From Leptospira sp. (GTDB taxonomy: Bacteria > Spirochaetota > Leptospiria > Leptospirales > Leptospiraceae): a stretch of DNA of 64,000 bases. The notes beneath the pieces are model-generated. The model made no database searches. It saw only the letters and a program-made list of their open reading frames with translations, and had not been told where the DNA came from. Made by a program: the position numbers and the translations under genes. Shown piece after piece: positions 54,646-63,778 of this stretch. Within the stretch, counting starts at the first letter, position 1; each line of letters begins with the position of its first letter. The stretch lies in NCBI GenBank assembly GCA_027533185.1, contig JAPZTS010000007.1:1-64000 (forward strand). Direction: 5' to 3'.

Positions 54646-55446
54646 ATGATTGTTTCTCTTCAGAATCGTAAGACTTTCGGAGATAATTTAAAGTTTTGGA
54701 GAAAACTAAAAAAACGAAGTCAGTTGGAATTGGCTTTGGACCTTGGCATTTCGGCAAAACATTTGAGTTTTGTGGAAACTGGTAGATCCAAACCGAGTCG
54801 GGAACTAGTTTGTAAGATTGCATCTGCCCTGAAACTTCCTCTGCGAGAACAAAATTTATTTTTAAATTCAGCTGGATACAATTCGGAATTTCGAGAAGCG
54901 AGTTTAGATAATAGCCAACTCAGTATTATTAAGGAGTCCTTAGAAAGGATGTTGGAAAATCACAATCCCTATCCGGCTTTCGTTATCAATACATCTTATG
55001 ATATTCTAATGAAAAACACAAGTTATTCAAACTTAGTTGCTTTTTTGATTGGGAAAAATAAAGCGAAAGAGTTCACGAATGTCATGGAATTGACATTCCA
55101 TCCCGAAGGCTTATCAAGTGTTATCGAAGATTGGGAGTTAATTTCTAATTTTTTACTTTCAAGGATTTGGGATGAAATGATTTCAACAGGTAACCCGAAA
55201 CTTGAAATTCTCTATAAAAAACTATTAGAAGCAAAACCAAAAGTTCCAAAAGAACCTTTACAATCTAAATCAGAATACAACTTGCCAGTACTTTCTTTGT
55301 CCTTAAGTAAAAATAAAAAGAATTTACGATTTTTTAGTATGATAACAACATTTGGAACTCCACTCGATCTTACCTGCCAAGAACTGAGGATCGAGTCTAT
55401 GTATCCAGCAGATGAAGCTACCAAACGTTTCTTTCTAAGAGGATAA
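54646..55446 (+). CDS. XRE-family regulator with MmyB-like ligand-binding domain
   Basis: 266 residues. The N-terminal helix-turn-helix (about 8-68: QLELALDLGISAKHLSFVETGRSKPSRELV) is of the Cro/C1 type. The C-terminal part (about 100-260: HNPYPAFVINTSYDILMKNTSY) matches MmyB-like domains that bind small hydrophobic ligands. It probably regulates itself and the divergent DUF2834 gene through the half-sites between them. It is convergent with the PfkB gene, 2 nt away. Confidence 0.88.
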   Translation: MIVSLQNRKTFGDNLKFWRKLKKRSQLELALDLGISAKHLSFVETGRSKPSRELVCKIASALKLPLREQNLFLNSAGYNSEFREASLDNSQLSIIKESLERMLENHNPYPAFVINTSYDILMKNTSYSNLVAFLIGKNKAKEFTNVMELTFHPEGLSSVIEDWELISNFLLSRIWDEMISTGNPKLEILYKKLLEAKPKVPKEPLQSKSEYNLPVLSLSLSKNKKNLRFFSMITTFGTPLDLTCQELRIESMYPADEATKRFFLRG

Positions 55447-55448
55447 GA

Positions 55449-56450
55449 TTAGTTTTCTACGAAATCTTTTAAAATTTCCTCTTGTCTTCCCATCAAACGG
55501 ACAGAAAGACGTGGACCTACCTCAGCAACAATTCTAGATGCTACGTAATTCCCCCACCTTGCTGATTTTTGAGTAGAGTATCCATGTGTAAGACCATATA
55601 ACACTCCTGCTGCGAAGGCATCACCTGCCCCAGTTGTATCAATGGGCTTGACAGGAAATCCAGGAACTAAACTAATTTTACCGTTTTCTGCAACGTAAGC
55701 TCCATCTTTACCAGCTGTCATAAATACAAGGGGCGCAATTTTTGAGATAAAAGAAATAGCTTCCTTAGGATCTGACTTTCCACTCAGAGCCACCCCTTCT
55801 TCCGTATTGCAAAAAACTACATCAACATAATTTTTTGTTAGTTGGATAAATTCATCCCGGGAACGATTAACGCAAAAAGGATCACTGTAGGTAAAGGCTA
55901 CTTTTATATTATTTTCTTTCGCAGTTTTCATGGATAGTTCGCTAGCTTTTTTAGTTGAATCGCCATCCCAAAGATATCCTTCTACATAAACAAACTTACT
56001 TCGCTTTAATGTCTCTAAGTCGATATCCTTTGGTGCCAACGTCGTTGAAATTCCCAAATTAGTTAGCATTGTACGTTCGGCATCAGGTGTAGTCAAAACT
56101 ACGCAAGTCCCAGTATGCCCCTCTTTGTCTGGAATAGTTTCAAAAAGGATTCCAGCCTCTTCCATATCCTTTTTATAAAATTCTCCGTAAGTATCATGTG
56201 TCACCTTACCAGTGTATGCACAAGTACCTCCACTATTTGCAATAGCGATCATTGTGTTCGCGGCACTTCCACCAGATCTCAATTCCTTTTTTACATCATG
56301 TAAATCTGCAAGGAGAGTTCCTTGTTTTGTCTCATCCACCAAAGTCATAATTCCTTTTTGAATCTGTTTCTTTTCGAGAAAATTTGGATCGATAAATGCA
56401 ATGATGTCTACAAGCGCGTTTCCTACGCCAAATACGTCGTATTGTTTCAT
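55449..56450 (-). CDS. PfkB-family sugar/adenosine kinase
   Basis: 333 residues from MKQYDVFGVGNALVDI; a Met five codons upstream is in frame. RSGGSAANTMIAIANSGG near the N-terminus is the substrate-side PfkB motif, and IDTTGAGDAFAAGVLYGLTHG holds the catalytic Asp and the anion hole. The overall pattern (TGTCVVLTTPDAERTMLTNLGIS) is close to adenosine kinase-like members, but ribokinase relatives cannot be excluded. It would make AMP from adenosine in salvage. It diverges from the cobalamin riboswitch. Confidence 0.82.
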   Translation of the reverse strand: MKQYDVFGVGNALVDIIAFIDPNFLEKKQIQKGIMTLVDETKQGTLLADLHDVKKELRSGGSAANTMIAIANSGGTCAYTGKVTHDTYGEFYKKDMEEAGILFETIPDKEGHTGTCVVLTTPDAERTMLTNLGISTTLAPKDIDLETLKRSKFVYVEGYLWDGDSTKKASELSMKTAKENNIKVAFTYSDPFCVNRSRDEFIQLTKNYVDVVFCNTEEGVALSGKSDPKEAISFISKIAPLVFMTAGKDGAYVAENGKISLVPGFPVKPIDTTGAGDAFAAGVLYGLTHGYSTQKSARWGNYVASRIVAEVGPRLSVRLMGRQEEILKDFVEN

Positions 56451-56534
56451 GCTACCATCTGGCAAAACCTACCCATTCTAGTCCGCATTTTTTTGATTGG
56501 GAAGGGAATTGACATGTGCTTTATTCAAAAAATC

Positions 56535-56690
56535 TTTGGATAGATACCTAAGGGAGGAATCGGGTGCAATTCCCGGGCTGACCCGCAACTGTAAAAGAGA
56601 TTTTCTCTTAAGCCAGATCTTCCCCCGATAGATTCTCCTCGTGGACTAGGTGAACTAACAAAATGGGGCCCCAGGTAACTTTACTTATAT
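56535..56690 (+). ncRNA. Cobalamin (B12) riboswitch
   Basis: The B12-box core is clear: GGGAGGAATCGGGTGCAAT, then GGGCTGACCCGCAACTGTAAA, then AAGCCAGATCTTCCCCC, in the order and spacing of cobalamin aptamers. It lies upstream of a TonB-dependent receptor. The 3' part may be the switch: TGGGG at 56664-56668 can pair with CCCCA at 56696-56700 across the AGG ribosome-binding site and the first ATG, which would block translation when B12 is bound. The aptamer call is firm; the exact ends and the switching helix are inferred. Confidence 0.9.
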
Positions 56691-58782
56691 GGCGACCCCA
56701 ATGAGATACTTTTTTTTTATTATTATTTGTTTTCAAATTCCGCTACTAAGTCAAAGCAACTCAGAAAAGAATTCCAAAAACGAATCAGCTGTAACTCCGA
56801 TTGAGGTCAGAGCCAATATAGATAAAAAATCTTCGAATCAAAATTTTCAAAAAAATCCAACTGGATTTCAAACAGAGATAACTCTGGAAAATCAAAATTC
56901 AAGGTATCTGAGTTTACCAGATGTTTTAGAAAAGGAGGCTGGCATTCGCATCCGGTCCTTTGGTGGGTTAGGTAGTTATTCAACTCTTTCGCTTAGAGGA
57001 ACTAACCCTAACCAAACAAAGATATATTGGAATGGAGTTCCTATCAATAATTCGTTAGGTGGAGAGGTAAATTTGGCTGACCTTCCCTTTGATAATTTAG
57101 ATAAAATAGAAATATTCAAGTCAGGTACTCCGACTGGCTTTTCGGGATCCAGCATAGGAGGTTCTATCAATTTGGTTTCCAAAACTAAAATTGACTCTCC
57201 AATCAACCGTGTCAGTCTTATGGGCGGAAGTTTCAACACAGGAAAACTTACAGCAACGCGGATGGACTCTTTTTCCGATGGTTCTTATTTTTTTCAGGCA
57301 CTTCATGAAACATCCGATCAGAACTTTAGTTATTTGAATAACAAAGGAACATTATTATTCAACACCTACGATGATACAATCGATCGCAGGAAAAATGCTC
57401 AGTTTCGCAAAACGGGCGCTACAGGAAACTTAAGTTTTACAGTAGGAAAAACGAATATTTCAATTTTAAATGACTACATACACCGAAACCAAGGGCTACC
57501 GGGTCCAGGCAACCGACAAACAGAAAAGGTTGAGAGAGTTTTTTCTAAATATTCTGGGGCAGTTGCCACGGAAACTAGGGAGTTTTTAATTCAAAATTTA
57601 AATTTAGAAACCAAACTCTTCGGATTTTCAACCAGAGATGATCTTTTTGATCCAAAGTCTGAATTTAGTTTTGGAACACCTAACTCATTTACATCGAATC
57701 AACAGTATGGGATTCAAGTTTCACCAACACTTTATCTATTGGAGTACAACCAGATTATAAGGACTTCAATTCAAACGGATCAGGAATTTTTCACTCGATA
57801 CCAAAAACGACCAAATCATGAAACGGAAAGAAAGGAGCCAAAAAAAAGAAGGGATAGCCAGAGTTTTAGTATACAAGATGAAATTCGCGTTTGGAACAAC
57901 AGAATTTTTTTTGTTCCCCAAGGCCGGTGGGAAAAGTATGAAGATCGATTTGGAAAGGATGAGCAGTCTATCAGAAATTTATTGACTGATCCTTTGGTCG
58001 ATCCCTTTTACAAAAAGACAGAATTCTTCAACCCCAGTTTTGGAACCAAATTTATTATATTTAAATCAGCAACATCAGAAATTGGAAATTTAATAAATAT
58101 CAGTCGGGAGTTCCGTATTCCAACTTTCATTGAATTGTTCGGTGAAAGAGGGAGTATCATTGGAAATACAAACCTTCGCCCTGAACAGAGTAGAAATGGA
58201 GACTTCGGATTCTACTTACAAACAAAACCAAGCGAGAATTGGAACATTCAATCTGATATATCATACTTTCAGAAAAGAATTTTTGATATGATTTTATTTT
58301 TACCAAATTCACAGTTTACTCTTCGTCCGGAAAATGTGGACCAAGCGATGATCCGAGGTATTGATACCTCAAACAAAATTGTCTGGAAAAAGGGATTAAA
58401 ATGGAATTTCAATTATACCTACCAAGATGCCAGAAACATATCCGACTCACCCACATTAAACGGAAAATACCTTCCCCTTCGCTCCAAGAGTCAGGTGTCG
58501 ACACTTCTTGCCTACTTTTCCAGTTGGGGAGAAATAGGTTTAGAATATCAGTATATCGGTGCGAATTTTCGAGACAGAACAAATGAATTCCTGGGTTATC
58601 TGCCTGCAAGACAATTCGTAAATATATACATTAATTATATTCCTTATAAAAATTTGGATACAGGAAATGAATTTTTAATTGGATTTGAAGTGAGAAATTT
58701 GCTAAACACTCGGATTGAAGACTTAGTGGGCTACCCTTTGCCAGGCAGAAGCTATTACCTAACAGGAAGTTATCGGTTTTAA
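56689..58782 (+). CDS. btuB: TonB-dependent receptor, BtuB-like (cobalamin uptake)
   Basis: 697 residues. Signal peptide to about LLSQSNS; ATG at 56701 is an alternative start. TPIEVRA (about residue 35) is a TonB box. The plug domain has LPDVLEKEAGIRIRSFGGLGSYSTLSLRGTNPNQTKIYWNGVPINN, the usual plug signature. A beta-barrel of many strands follows and ends in YYLTGSYRF. The upstream cobalamin riboswitch points to B12 or cobinamide as substrate. A propeller lipoprotein follows 4 nt downstream. The TonB-C protein at 28-29 kb could energise it, which is inference. Confidence 0.9.
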   Translation: MATPMRYFFFIIICFQIPLLSQSNSEKNSKNESAVTPIEVRANIDKKSSNQNFQKNPTGFQTEITLENQNSRYLSLPDVLEKEAGIRIRSFGGLGSYSTLSLRGTNPNQTKIYWNGVPINNSLGGEVNLADLPFDNLDKIEIFKSGTPTGFSGSSIGGSINLVSKTKIDSPINRVSLMGGSFNTGKLTATRMDSFSDGSYFFQALHETSDQNFSYLNNKGTLLFNTYDDTIDRRKNAQFRKTGATGNLSFTVGKTNISILNDYIHRNQGLPGPGNRQTEKVERVFSKYSGAVATETREFLIQNLNLETKLFGFSTRDDLFDPKSEFSFGTPNSFTSNQQYGIQVSPTLYLLEYNQIIRTSIQTDQEFFTRYQKRPNHETERKEPKKRRDSQSFSIQDEIRVWNNRIFFVPQGRWEKYEDRFGKDEQSIRNLLTDPLVDPFYKKTEFFNPSFGTKFIIFKSATSEIGNLINISREFRIPTFIELFGERGSIIGNTNLRPEQSRNGDFGFYLQTKPSENWNIQSDISYFQKRIFDMILFLPNSQFTLRPENVDQAMIRGIDTSNKIVWKKGLKWNFNYTYQDARNISDSPTLNGKYLPLRSKSQVSTLLAYFSSWGEIGLEYQYIGANFRDRTNEFLGYLPARQFVNIYINYIPYKNLDTGNEFLIGFEVRNLLNTRIEDLVGYPLPGRSYYLTGSYRF

Positions 58783-58786
58783 ATTT

Positions 58787-59974
58787 ATGAAACAAATTTA
58801 CCCAATCTCATCAATCAGAGTTCTTTTTTTCTGTATTCTTCTATTTCACTGCAATAAGTTAGAAATAGAAAAGCCAGACCTAATACAATTTTTACTTCTC
58901 TCATCTTCGCCAACCTCAGTTGGAGTAGTTACTTCGGATTTTAGCAGTGGGGGCAGATTCAAAACATTTGAACCCAACTCTCTCACTACTTTCCCAACAT
59001 CGATACCAATTCACTCGGATGCGGTTGGAAGGTTTTTTTCAGAAAAAGTGTATATTATAAATCGTTTAAACAGGGATAGTATTCAAGTATTAAATCCAAA
59101 TTTAGCATTTATAACAGAACAAGAGTTCAGTGTTGGCCAAGGTAAAAATCCACAGGATATCAGTGTTTATAATGACAAGTATTTCGTTAGTCTTTACAAT
59201 TCTTTGGAGTTTCCAATATATTCTCGAATTTCCGGAACACAAATAGGATCGATTTCCCTCGAACCATACCGAGAGACCTTTTCAAGTTCGGGTATTCTTG
59301 ATTCCTCTGTTGAATCTTCTCACATGATACAATATCAAAATCGTTTATTTTTACTCCTACAACGATTAGATCGAAATGATGCCTCCGGATTTTTACCACC
59401 TAACTCAATTTCCTATCTTTTAGAGATTGATATGGATTTAAATTCGGTTGTTCGAGTTTATGATCTACCAGTAAGAAACCCTTCCAGTAAAATTCAAAAA
59501 ATTGTATGGAACGGCGAACCAGTCTTGGTCTTTTCCTGTGTGGGTCGTGTAGGCTTCCAATCGCAATTGGACGGAGGTTTAGTTGCCTTTCATTTAGGTA
59601 GACGAGAATTTTTGCCAAATTTAATCTACTCCGAAACTACCGCAGGTGGTGACATCCTATCATTCCAAATAAAAAATGAAGAATTGGGCTATGCTTCCAT
59701 TTTGGATGCAGGGTTTAATAAATCAATTCAGGTATTTCGGCCAAGAACGGGTGAACGGATTGGCACACTTCTCTCGATTCCAGGTAACATCGGGACGAGT
59801 CTTTCAGGGCTCCACCTCACACCTGATGGAAAACTTTTAGTAGGCTCAACTGACTTTACCAGACCAGGAATTTTAGTTTATGACACAAACCAAGGGAATA
59901 TCTTACTGAACCCTATTCCAATCTCCGTTGATCTAACCCCCTTCGATATCTTCCAGTTGCAAAATCTACCTTAA
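58787..59974 (+). CDS. Beta-propeller lipoprotein, candidate B12-binding partner of BtuB
   Basis: 395 residues. The N-terminus (IRVLFFCILLFHCNK) has a relaxed lipobox at the Cys. The mature part reads as repeated propeller blades of the YVTN/SMP-30 type: AVGRFFSEKVYIINRLNRDSIQVLNP, NPQDISVYNDKYFVSLYN, QNRLFLLLQRLDR, VWNGEPVLVFSCVGRV, LTPDGKLLVGSTDF. It begins 4 nt after the receptor gene behind the same cobalamin riboswitch. In Bacteroidetes BtuG is a surface propeller lipoprotein that captures B12 for BtuB; this gene has the same architecture and context, so a like role is a reasonable but untested idea. Confidence 0.75.
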   Translation: MKQIYPISSIRVLFFCILLFHCNKLEIEKPDLIQFLLLSSSPTSVGVVTSDFSSGGRFKTFEPNSLTTFPTSIPIHSDAVGRFFSEKVYIINRLNRDSIQVLNPNLAFITEQEFSVGQGKNPQDISVYNDKYFVSLYNSLEFPIYSRISGTQIGSISLEPYRETFSSSGILDSSVESSHMIQYQNRLFLLLQRLDRNDASGFLPPNSISYLLEIDMDLNSVVRVYDLPVRNPSSKIQKIVWNGEPVLVFSCVGRVGFQSQLDGGLVAFHLGRREFLPNLIYSETTAGGDILSFQIKNEELGYASILDAGFNKSIQVFRPRTGERIGTLLSIPGNIGTSLSGLHLTPDGKLLVGSTDFTRPGILVYDTNQGNILLNPIPISVDLTPFDIFQLQNLP

Positions 59975-60011
59975 AAAAATATAATGGAAATAGAAATAGG
60001 AAATTTAATAT

Positions 60012-61661
60012 ATGTTAACTCTAAATAAGCATCCCAAAGGACCTTTAGCTAAACAAGTTTTACTAGTAATTTTGGATGGAGTAGGTTTCACCAAACAAGA
60101 CGCAAATGACGGAAACGCGATTGCTAAAGCTAATATGCCCACTTTAAAAAATCTTTGGGAAAAGGAACCTGTTTTACTTCTCAAAGCACATGGAACTGCT
60201 GTTGGAATGCCTAGCGATGACGATATGGGCAATTCAGAAGTTGGGCACAATGTACTCGGTTCGGGTAGAATCTTTGACCAAGGTGCAAAATTGGTATCGG
60301 AATCTATAGCATCTGGTCGCCTTTTCTCTGGCGATACATGGAACAAATTAATTCAAAATGCAAAGTCTAAAAACTCAACTCTTCATTTCATTGGACTCAT
60401 TTCCGATGGAAACGTACATAGTCATGTCGATCATCTAAGGGCTTTGGTTGACAATTCAATCCGACAAGGAATCACCAAGATCAGGATTCATATTTTGTTA
60501 GATGGGAGAGATGTACCTGAAAAATCAGCACTTGACTATGTAATTCCATTTGAAGCATTCCTTGACCAACATAGGAAAAATGGTGTGGATGTGCAGATTG
60601 CATCAGGTGGCGGTCGTATGGAAATCACCATGGATCGATACGAAGCAGATTGGTCTATGATCGAAAGGGGATGGAGAATACATGTAGAAGGCGAAGGTCG
60701 TAAATTCCAAAGTGCAGTAGAAGCAATCGAAACATTTCGCAAAGAAGATCCAGCCGTTATAGACCAATACTTACCAGGATTTGTAATTGCAGACAAAAAT
60801 GGAAAGCCTATAGGTCAAGTTAAAGAAAGCGATAGTGTAATTTTTTTCAATTTCCGAGGAGATAGAGCTATCGAAATTTCACGAGCATTTACTGAATCCA
60901 ATCTTCCCATCAAAAGAAATCAAATTCCAAATGTTGAATATGCAGGAATGATGCAATATGATGGAGACTTGTTTATTCCCAAACAATACTTAGTTTCTCC
61001 TCCTGCCATCGACAGAACTATGGGTGAGTATTTGGTAAACCAAGGTATTGCTCAATATGCTCTTTCTGAGACACAAAAATATGGTCACGTTACTTTCTTT
61101 TGGAATGGGAATAAATCAGGGTATTTTGATCAAAAATTGGAAACATATGAAGAAGTTAAATCAGATGTAATCCCATTTGACAAAAAACCAGAAATGAAAG
61201 CTAAAGAAATTACCGACAATTTGGTATTGGCGCTCACCTCTCACAAATATCCATTTTTACGAGTCAATTATGCCAACGGAGATATGGTTGGTCATACGGG
61301 AAACATGGATGCCACCGTAAAAGGACTGGAGTATTTAGATTCTTGTATCGAAAGACTCAAAAAAATATGCGAAGAAACGAATACAATTCTCTGTATAACT
61401 GCAGACCATGGTAATGCTGACGAAATGTACCAATTAGATAAAAAAGGCAAGGCTCAATATTCGAAGGAAGGTATACCAATACCAAAAACAAGCCATACAC
61501 TAAATCCCGTACAATTTGTACTCTTTGATCCGAATCATCAAATTAAATTAAATTCTGAAATACAGAACCCTGGACTTGCAAACGTTGCTGCAACCGTTTT
61601 AGACCTCCTTGGTTTTGAGGCGCCTGAAGGTTACCATCCAAGTTTAATCAAAAGAGGTTGA
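60012..61661 (+). CDS. gpmI: 2,3-bisphosphoglycerate-independent phosphoglycerate mutase
   Basis: 549 residues. It interconverts 3- and 2-phosphoglycerate in glycolysis. VILDGVGF and [27 protein letters not shown] hold the first metal site and the phospho-Ser; [25 protein letters not shown] and [11 protein letters not shown] are further active-site blocks. The [12 protein letters not shown] form and the about 550-residue length follow the plant/kinetoplastid-type GpmI rather than the usual about 510-residue bacterial type. It lies 37 nt after the propeller lipoprotein and may be partly cotranscribed with it. AGGAAA precedes the ATG. Confidence 0.95.
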   Translation: MLTLNKHPKGPLAKQVLLVILDGVGFTKQDANDGNAIAKANMPTLKNLWEKEPVLLLKAHGTAVGMPSDDDMGNSEVGHNVLGSGRIFDQGAKLVSESIASGRLFSGDTWNKLIQNAKSKNSTLHFIGLISDGNVHSHVDHLRALVDNSIRQGITKIRIHILLDGRDVPEKSALDYVIPFEAFLDQHRKNGVDVQIASGGGRMEITMDRYEADWSMIERGWRIHVEGEGRKFQSAVEAIETFRKEDPAVIDQYLPGFVIADKNGKPIGQVKESDSVIFFNFRGDRAIEISRAFTESNLPIKRNQIPNVEYAGMMQYDGDLFIPKQYLVSPPAIDRTMGEYLVNQGIAQYALSETQKYGHVTFFWNGNKSGYFDQKLETYEEVKSDVIPFDKKPEMKAKEITDNLVLALTSHKYPFLRVNYANGDMVGHTGNMDATVKGLEYLDSCIERLKKICEETNTILCITADHGNADEMYQLDKKGKAQYSKEGIPIPKTSHTLNPVQFVLFDPNHQIKLNSEIQNPGLANVAATVLDLLGFEAPEGYHPSLIKRG

Positions 61662-61666
61662 TTTGA

Positions 61667-63733
61667 TTGAATTGGAGAGTTTTTAATTTCATTCTATTTT
61701 TTTGGATTCTTTTTTTCGGAATCCAAAGTTGCAACGAATTTGAAATTGGGACTTTTTCCGATGATACAAAACTTCAGATTCGAAAGGCGTTAAGAGCTGA
61801 AGGTTTCTATGGGGTCGTTCTGATTTCCCAAGATCAGGACATTTTGTACCGTGATTCCATAATTCCAGATCCAAAAAATAATCCAAAACAGCTATATCAA
61901 AAACATAACTATCCAATAGGTGAGACTTCCAAACTTTTTACTGCAACCGCCATTCATATTCTCAAAAAAGAATCTAAAATCAAATTAGAAGATAAAGTAA
62001 AAAGCTATATAAAATGGTATCCCGATCCCAAAACGAAAATTTCGGATTTACTCCGCCACACATCAGGACTCCCAAAATTATTGGAAATCATCAGCGATTT
62101 TGAAGAAAAAAAATCAGTGATATCAAAAGCACAAGTTCTAAATGCTTTTCGTGAGTCAAAAAAAAATCCAAGCTTCTCCGCAGGTGAATATTGGAAGTTT
62201 TCAAGAATAGATTATGTTTTATTAGGAGAGATTATTTCGATCGTTGCCCAGAAGACTTATGCGGATTTTATGAGAGAAAAGATTTTTTTACCTCTCGATA
62301 TGAAATTAAGTTCTGTGGATGATAAAGATCCCCTGCTTGGCAATAGCGGTATTTTATCTTCGCCTGAAGATTTACAAAAATTTGCATTTGCCTTTCAGAA
62401 AGGAAATATCTTAGAAAAAGCGGATAGAGATTCGATAGTAAAAAAAACCGTTTTATCCGATCCAGTATCCGAAGATCCGATTTCCTTCGGCGAAGGCGTG
62501 TATGTTGGTGATTATTTCTATTGGGGTTACGGCAAAGAAAAAAATATCGCTAATTTTTATTATCACGATCTTAACAGTAGAATTTTTATAACAATCGTAA
62601 ATCCGTTTGGCGGCACAAAAGGTGATCTTTCATCAATCAAATCTTCAATAACGGAAATTATCTTCAATGCAAAAAAGCTAAGTTTCACAAAAACAAAAAA
62701 AGAGGATGATCAATCTATTTATATTGAAGATCTAATGGCTTTAGAAAAAGTGCCTTCACTTGGGATAGCAGTATATAAAAATTATGCGCTAAGTTGGAAA
62801 AAGAATTACGGTACCAAAACCAGCCAAACTTTATTCCGAGCAGGGTCTCTGTCAAAAACGGTTACAGCGACAGCTATACTTCGTTTGGTGGAAGATGGAA
62901 AGTTAAATTTATACTCTAATTGGACGCCCAAACTCAAAAAATACAAAGTGGAACTTCCTAACAACAAAAGAAAGCCAAATATAAATTTAGATCTCCTTCT
63001 ATCCCACACTAGTGGATTGACTGAAAAAGGAAATTGGGATGATCCGATCAATCGAAATAAACGAAAACTAAAAGATATTCAAGATATCAATAGTCAAAAC
63101 AAGTCCAATGGTTTAAAACTGTATTACAAACCAGGAACTAAGTCTCGTTATTCGGGTGGTGGTTATAGTATCGTCCAGGAAATTTTGACCGAAATCACCA
63201 AATTGAATTTTCCGACTCTTATCGACCAGACTGTGTTCCAGCCTCTAGGTCTGAAAAGAAGCACATTTCGCCAGAATTTAGAGGAATCTGCGGACCGAGT
63301 GGAGGGAAATGATTCCTCGGGAAATCCATTGCCACAGAAGGTTTTCGTAACACCAGAACTATCATCTGGTGGTCTCTGGACAACACCGGAAGAAATCGGT
63401 AACTTGTTTATTGAGGTTGCTAAAGCGAAACAGGGAAAGTCCAGTTTCTTGACGGCAGATTCGGCTCAGTATCTTTTAGAACCAAAAATGAGCGCGGCCA
63501 ACCTCACCGTTCATGCCCTAGTCGCCCATGGATTTTTTTTAAACCGAACAGGAAGAACAGAATATTTCTTTCACGGAGGTCATACAACTGGGCATAAATC
63601 TTTGGCACTTTTCAATGCGGAAAAGGGATATGGGATCGTAATTATGACGAACTCCGAAAATGGCTCCAAACTGATCTGGAGGATCCTTCGGGCAGTTTCC
63701 GTTCGCGAAAAATGGGACAAATTTGTAAATTAA
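61667..63733 (+). CDS. Tandem beta-lactamase-fold lipoprotein; first half degenerate
   Basis: 688 residues from a TTG start with an AGAGG element. The lipobox lies at FGIQSC. Two serine-hydrolase domains follow. Domain 2 (about 360-680) keeps the catalytic S394-L-S-K397 (FRAGSLSKTVTATAI), the RYSGGGYSIV Tyr motif and HGGHTTGHKSL. Domain 1 (about 35-345) keeps the fold (HTSGLPK) but the SxxK Ser is Glu86 (GETSK), the YSN Tyr is Phe (KFSRIDYVLLG), and there is no HxG block. So only domain 2 can be a hydrolase. Ends about 45 nt before the STAS gene. Confidence 0.85.
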   Translation: MNWRVFNFILFFWILFFGIQSCNEFEIGTFSDDTKLQIRKALRAEGFYGVVLISQDQDILYRDSIIPDPKNNPKQLYQKHNYPIGETSKLFTATAIHILKKESKIKLEDKVKSYIKWYPDPKTKISDLLRHTSGLPKLLEIISDFEEKKSVISKAQVLNAFRESKKNPSFSAGEYWKFSRIDYVLLGEIISIVAQKTYADFMREKIFLPLDMKLSSVDDKDPLLGNSGILSSPEDLQKFAFAFQKGNILEKADRDSIVKKTVLSDPVSEDPISFGEGVYVGDYFYWGYGKEKNIANFYYHDLNSRIFITIVNPFGGTKGDLSSIKSSITEIIFNAKKLSFTKTKKEDDQSIYIEDLMALEKVPSLGIAVYKNYALSWKKNYGTKTSQTLFRAGSLSKTVTATAILRLVEDGKLNLYSNWTPKLKKYKVELPNNKRKPNINLDLLLSHTSGLTEKGNWDDPINRNKRKLKDIQDINSQNKSNGLKLYYKPGTKSRYSGGGYSIVQEILTEITKLNFPTLIDQTVFQPLGLKRSTFRQNLEESADRVEGNDSSGNPLPQKVFVTPELSSGGLWTTPEEIGNLFIEVAKAKQGKSSFLTADSAQYLLEPKMSAANLTVHALVAHGFFLNRTGRTEYFFHGGHTTGHKSLALFNAEKGYGIVIMTNSENGSKLIWRILRAVSVREKWDKFVN

Positions 63734-63778
63734 TCTGATTGACCAATTGGCAAAATTGGCTATCCTCAAAGCGATTCA

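Noticed and set aside
63739..63766. TTGACC/TATCCT as a promoter for the STAS gene
   Set aside because: Transcription would start only a few bases before the ATG, leaving no room for a ribosome-binding site; the match is weak.
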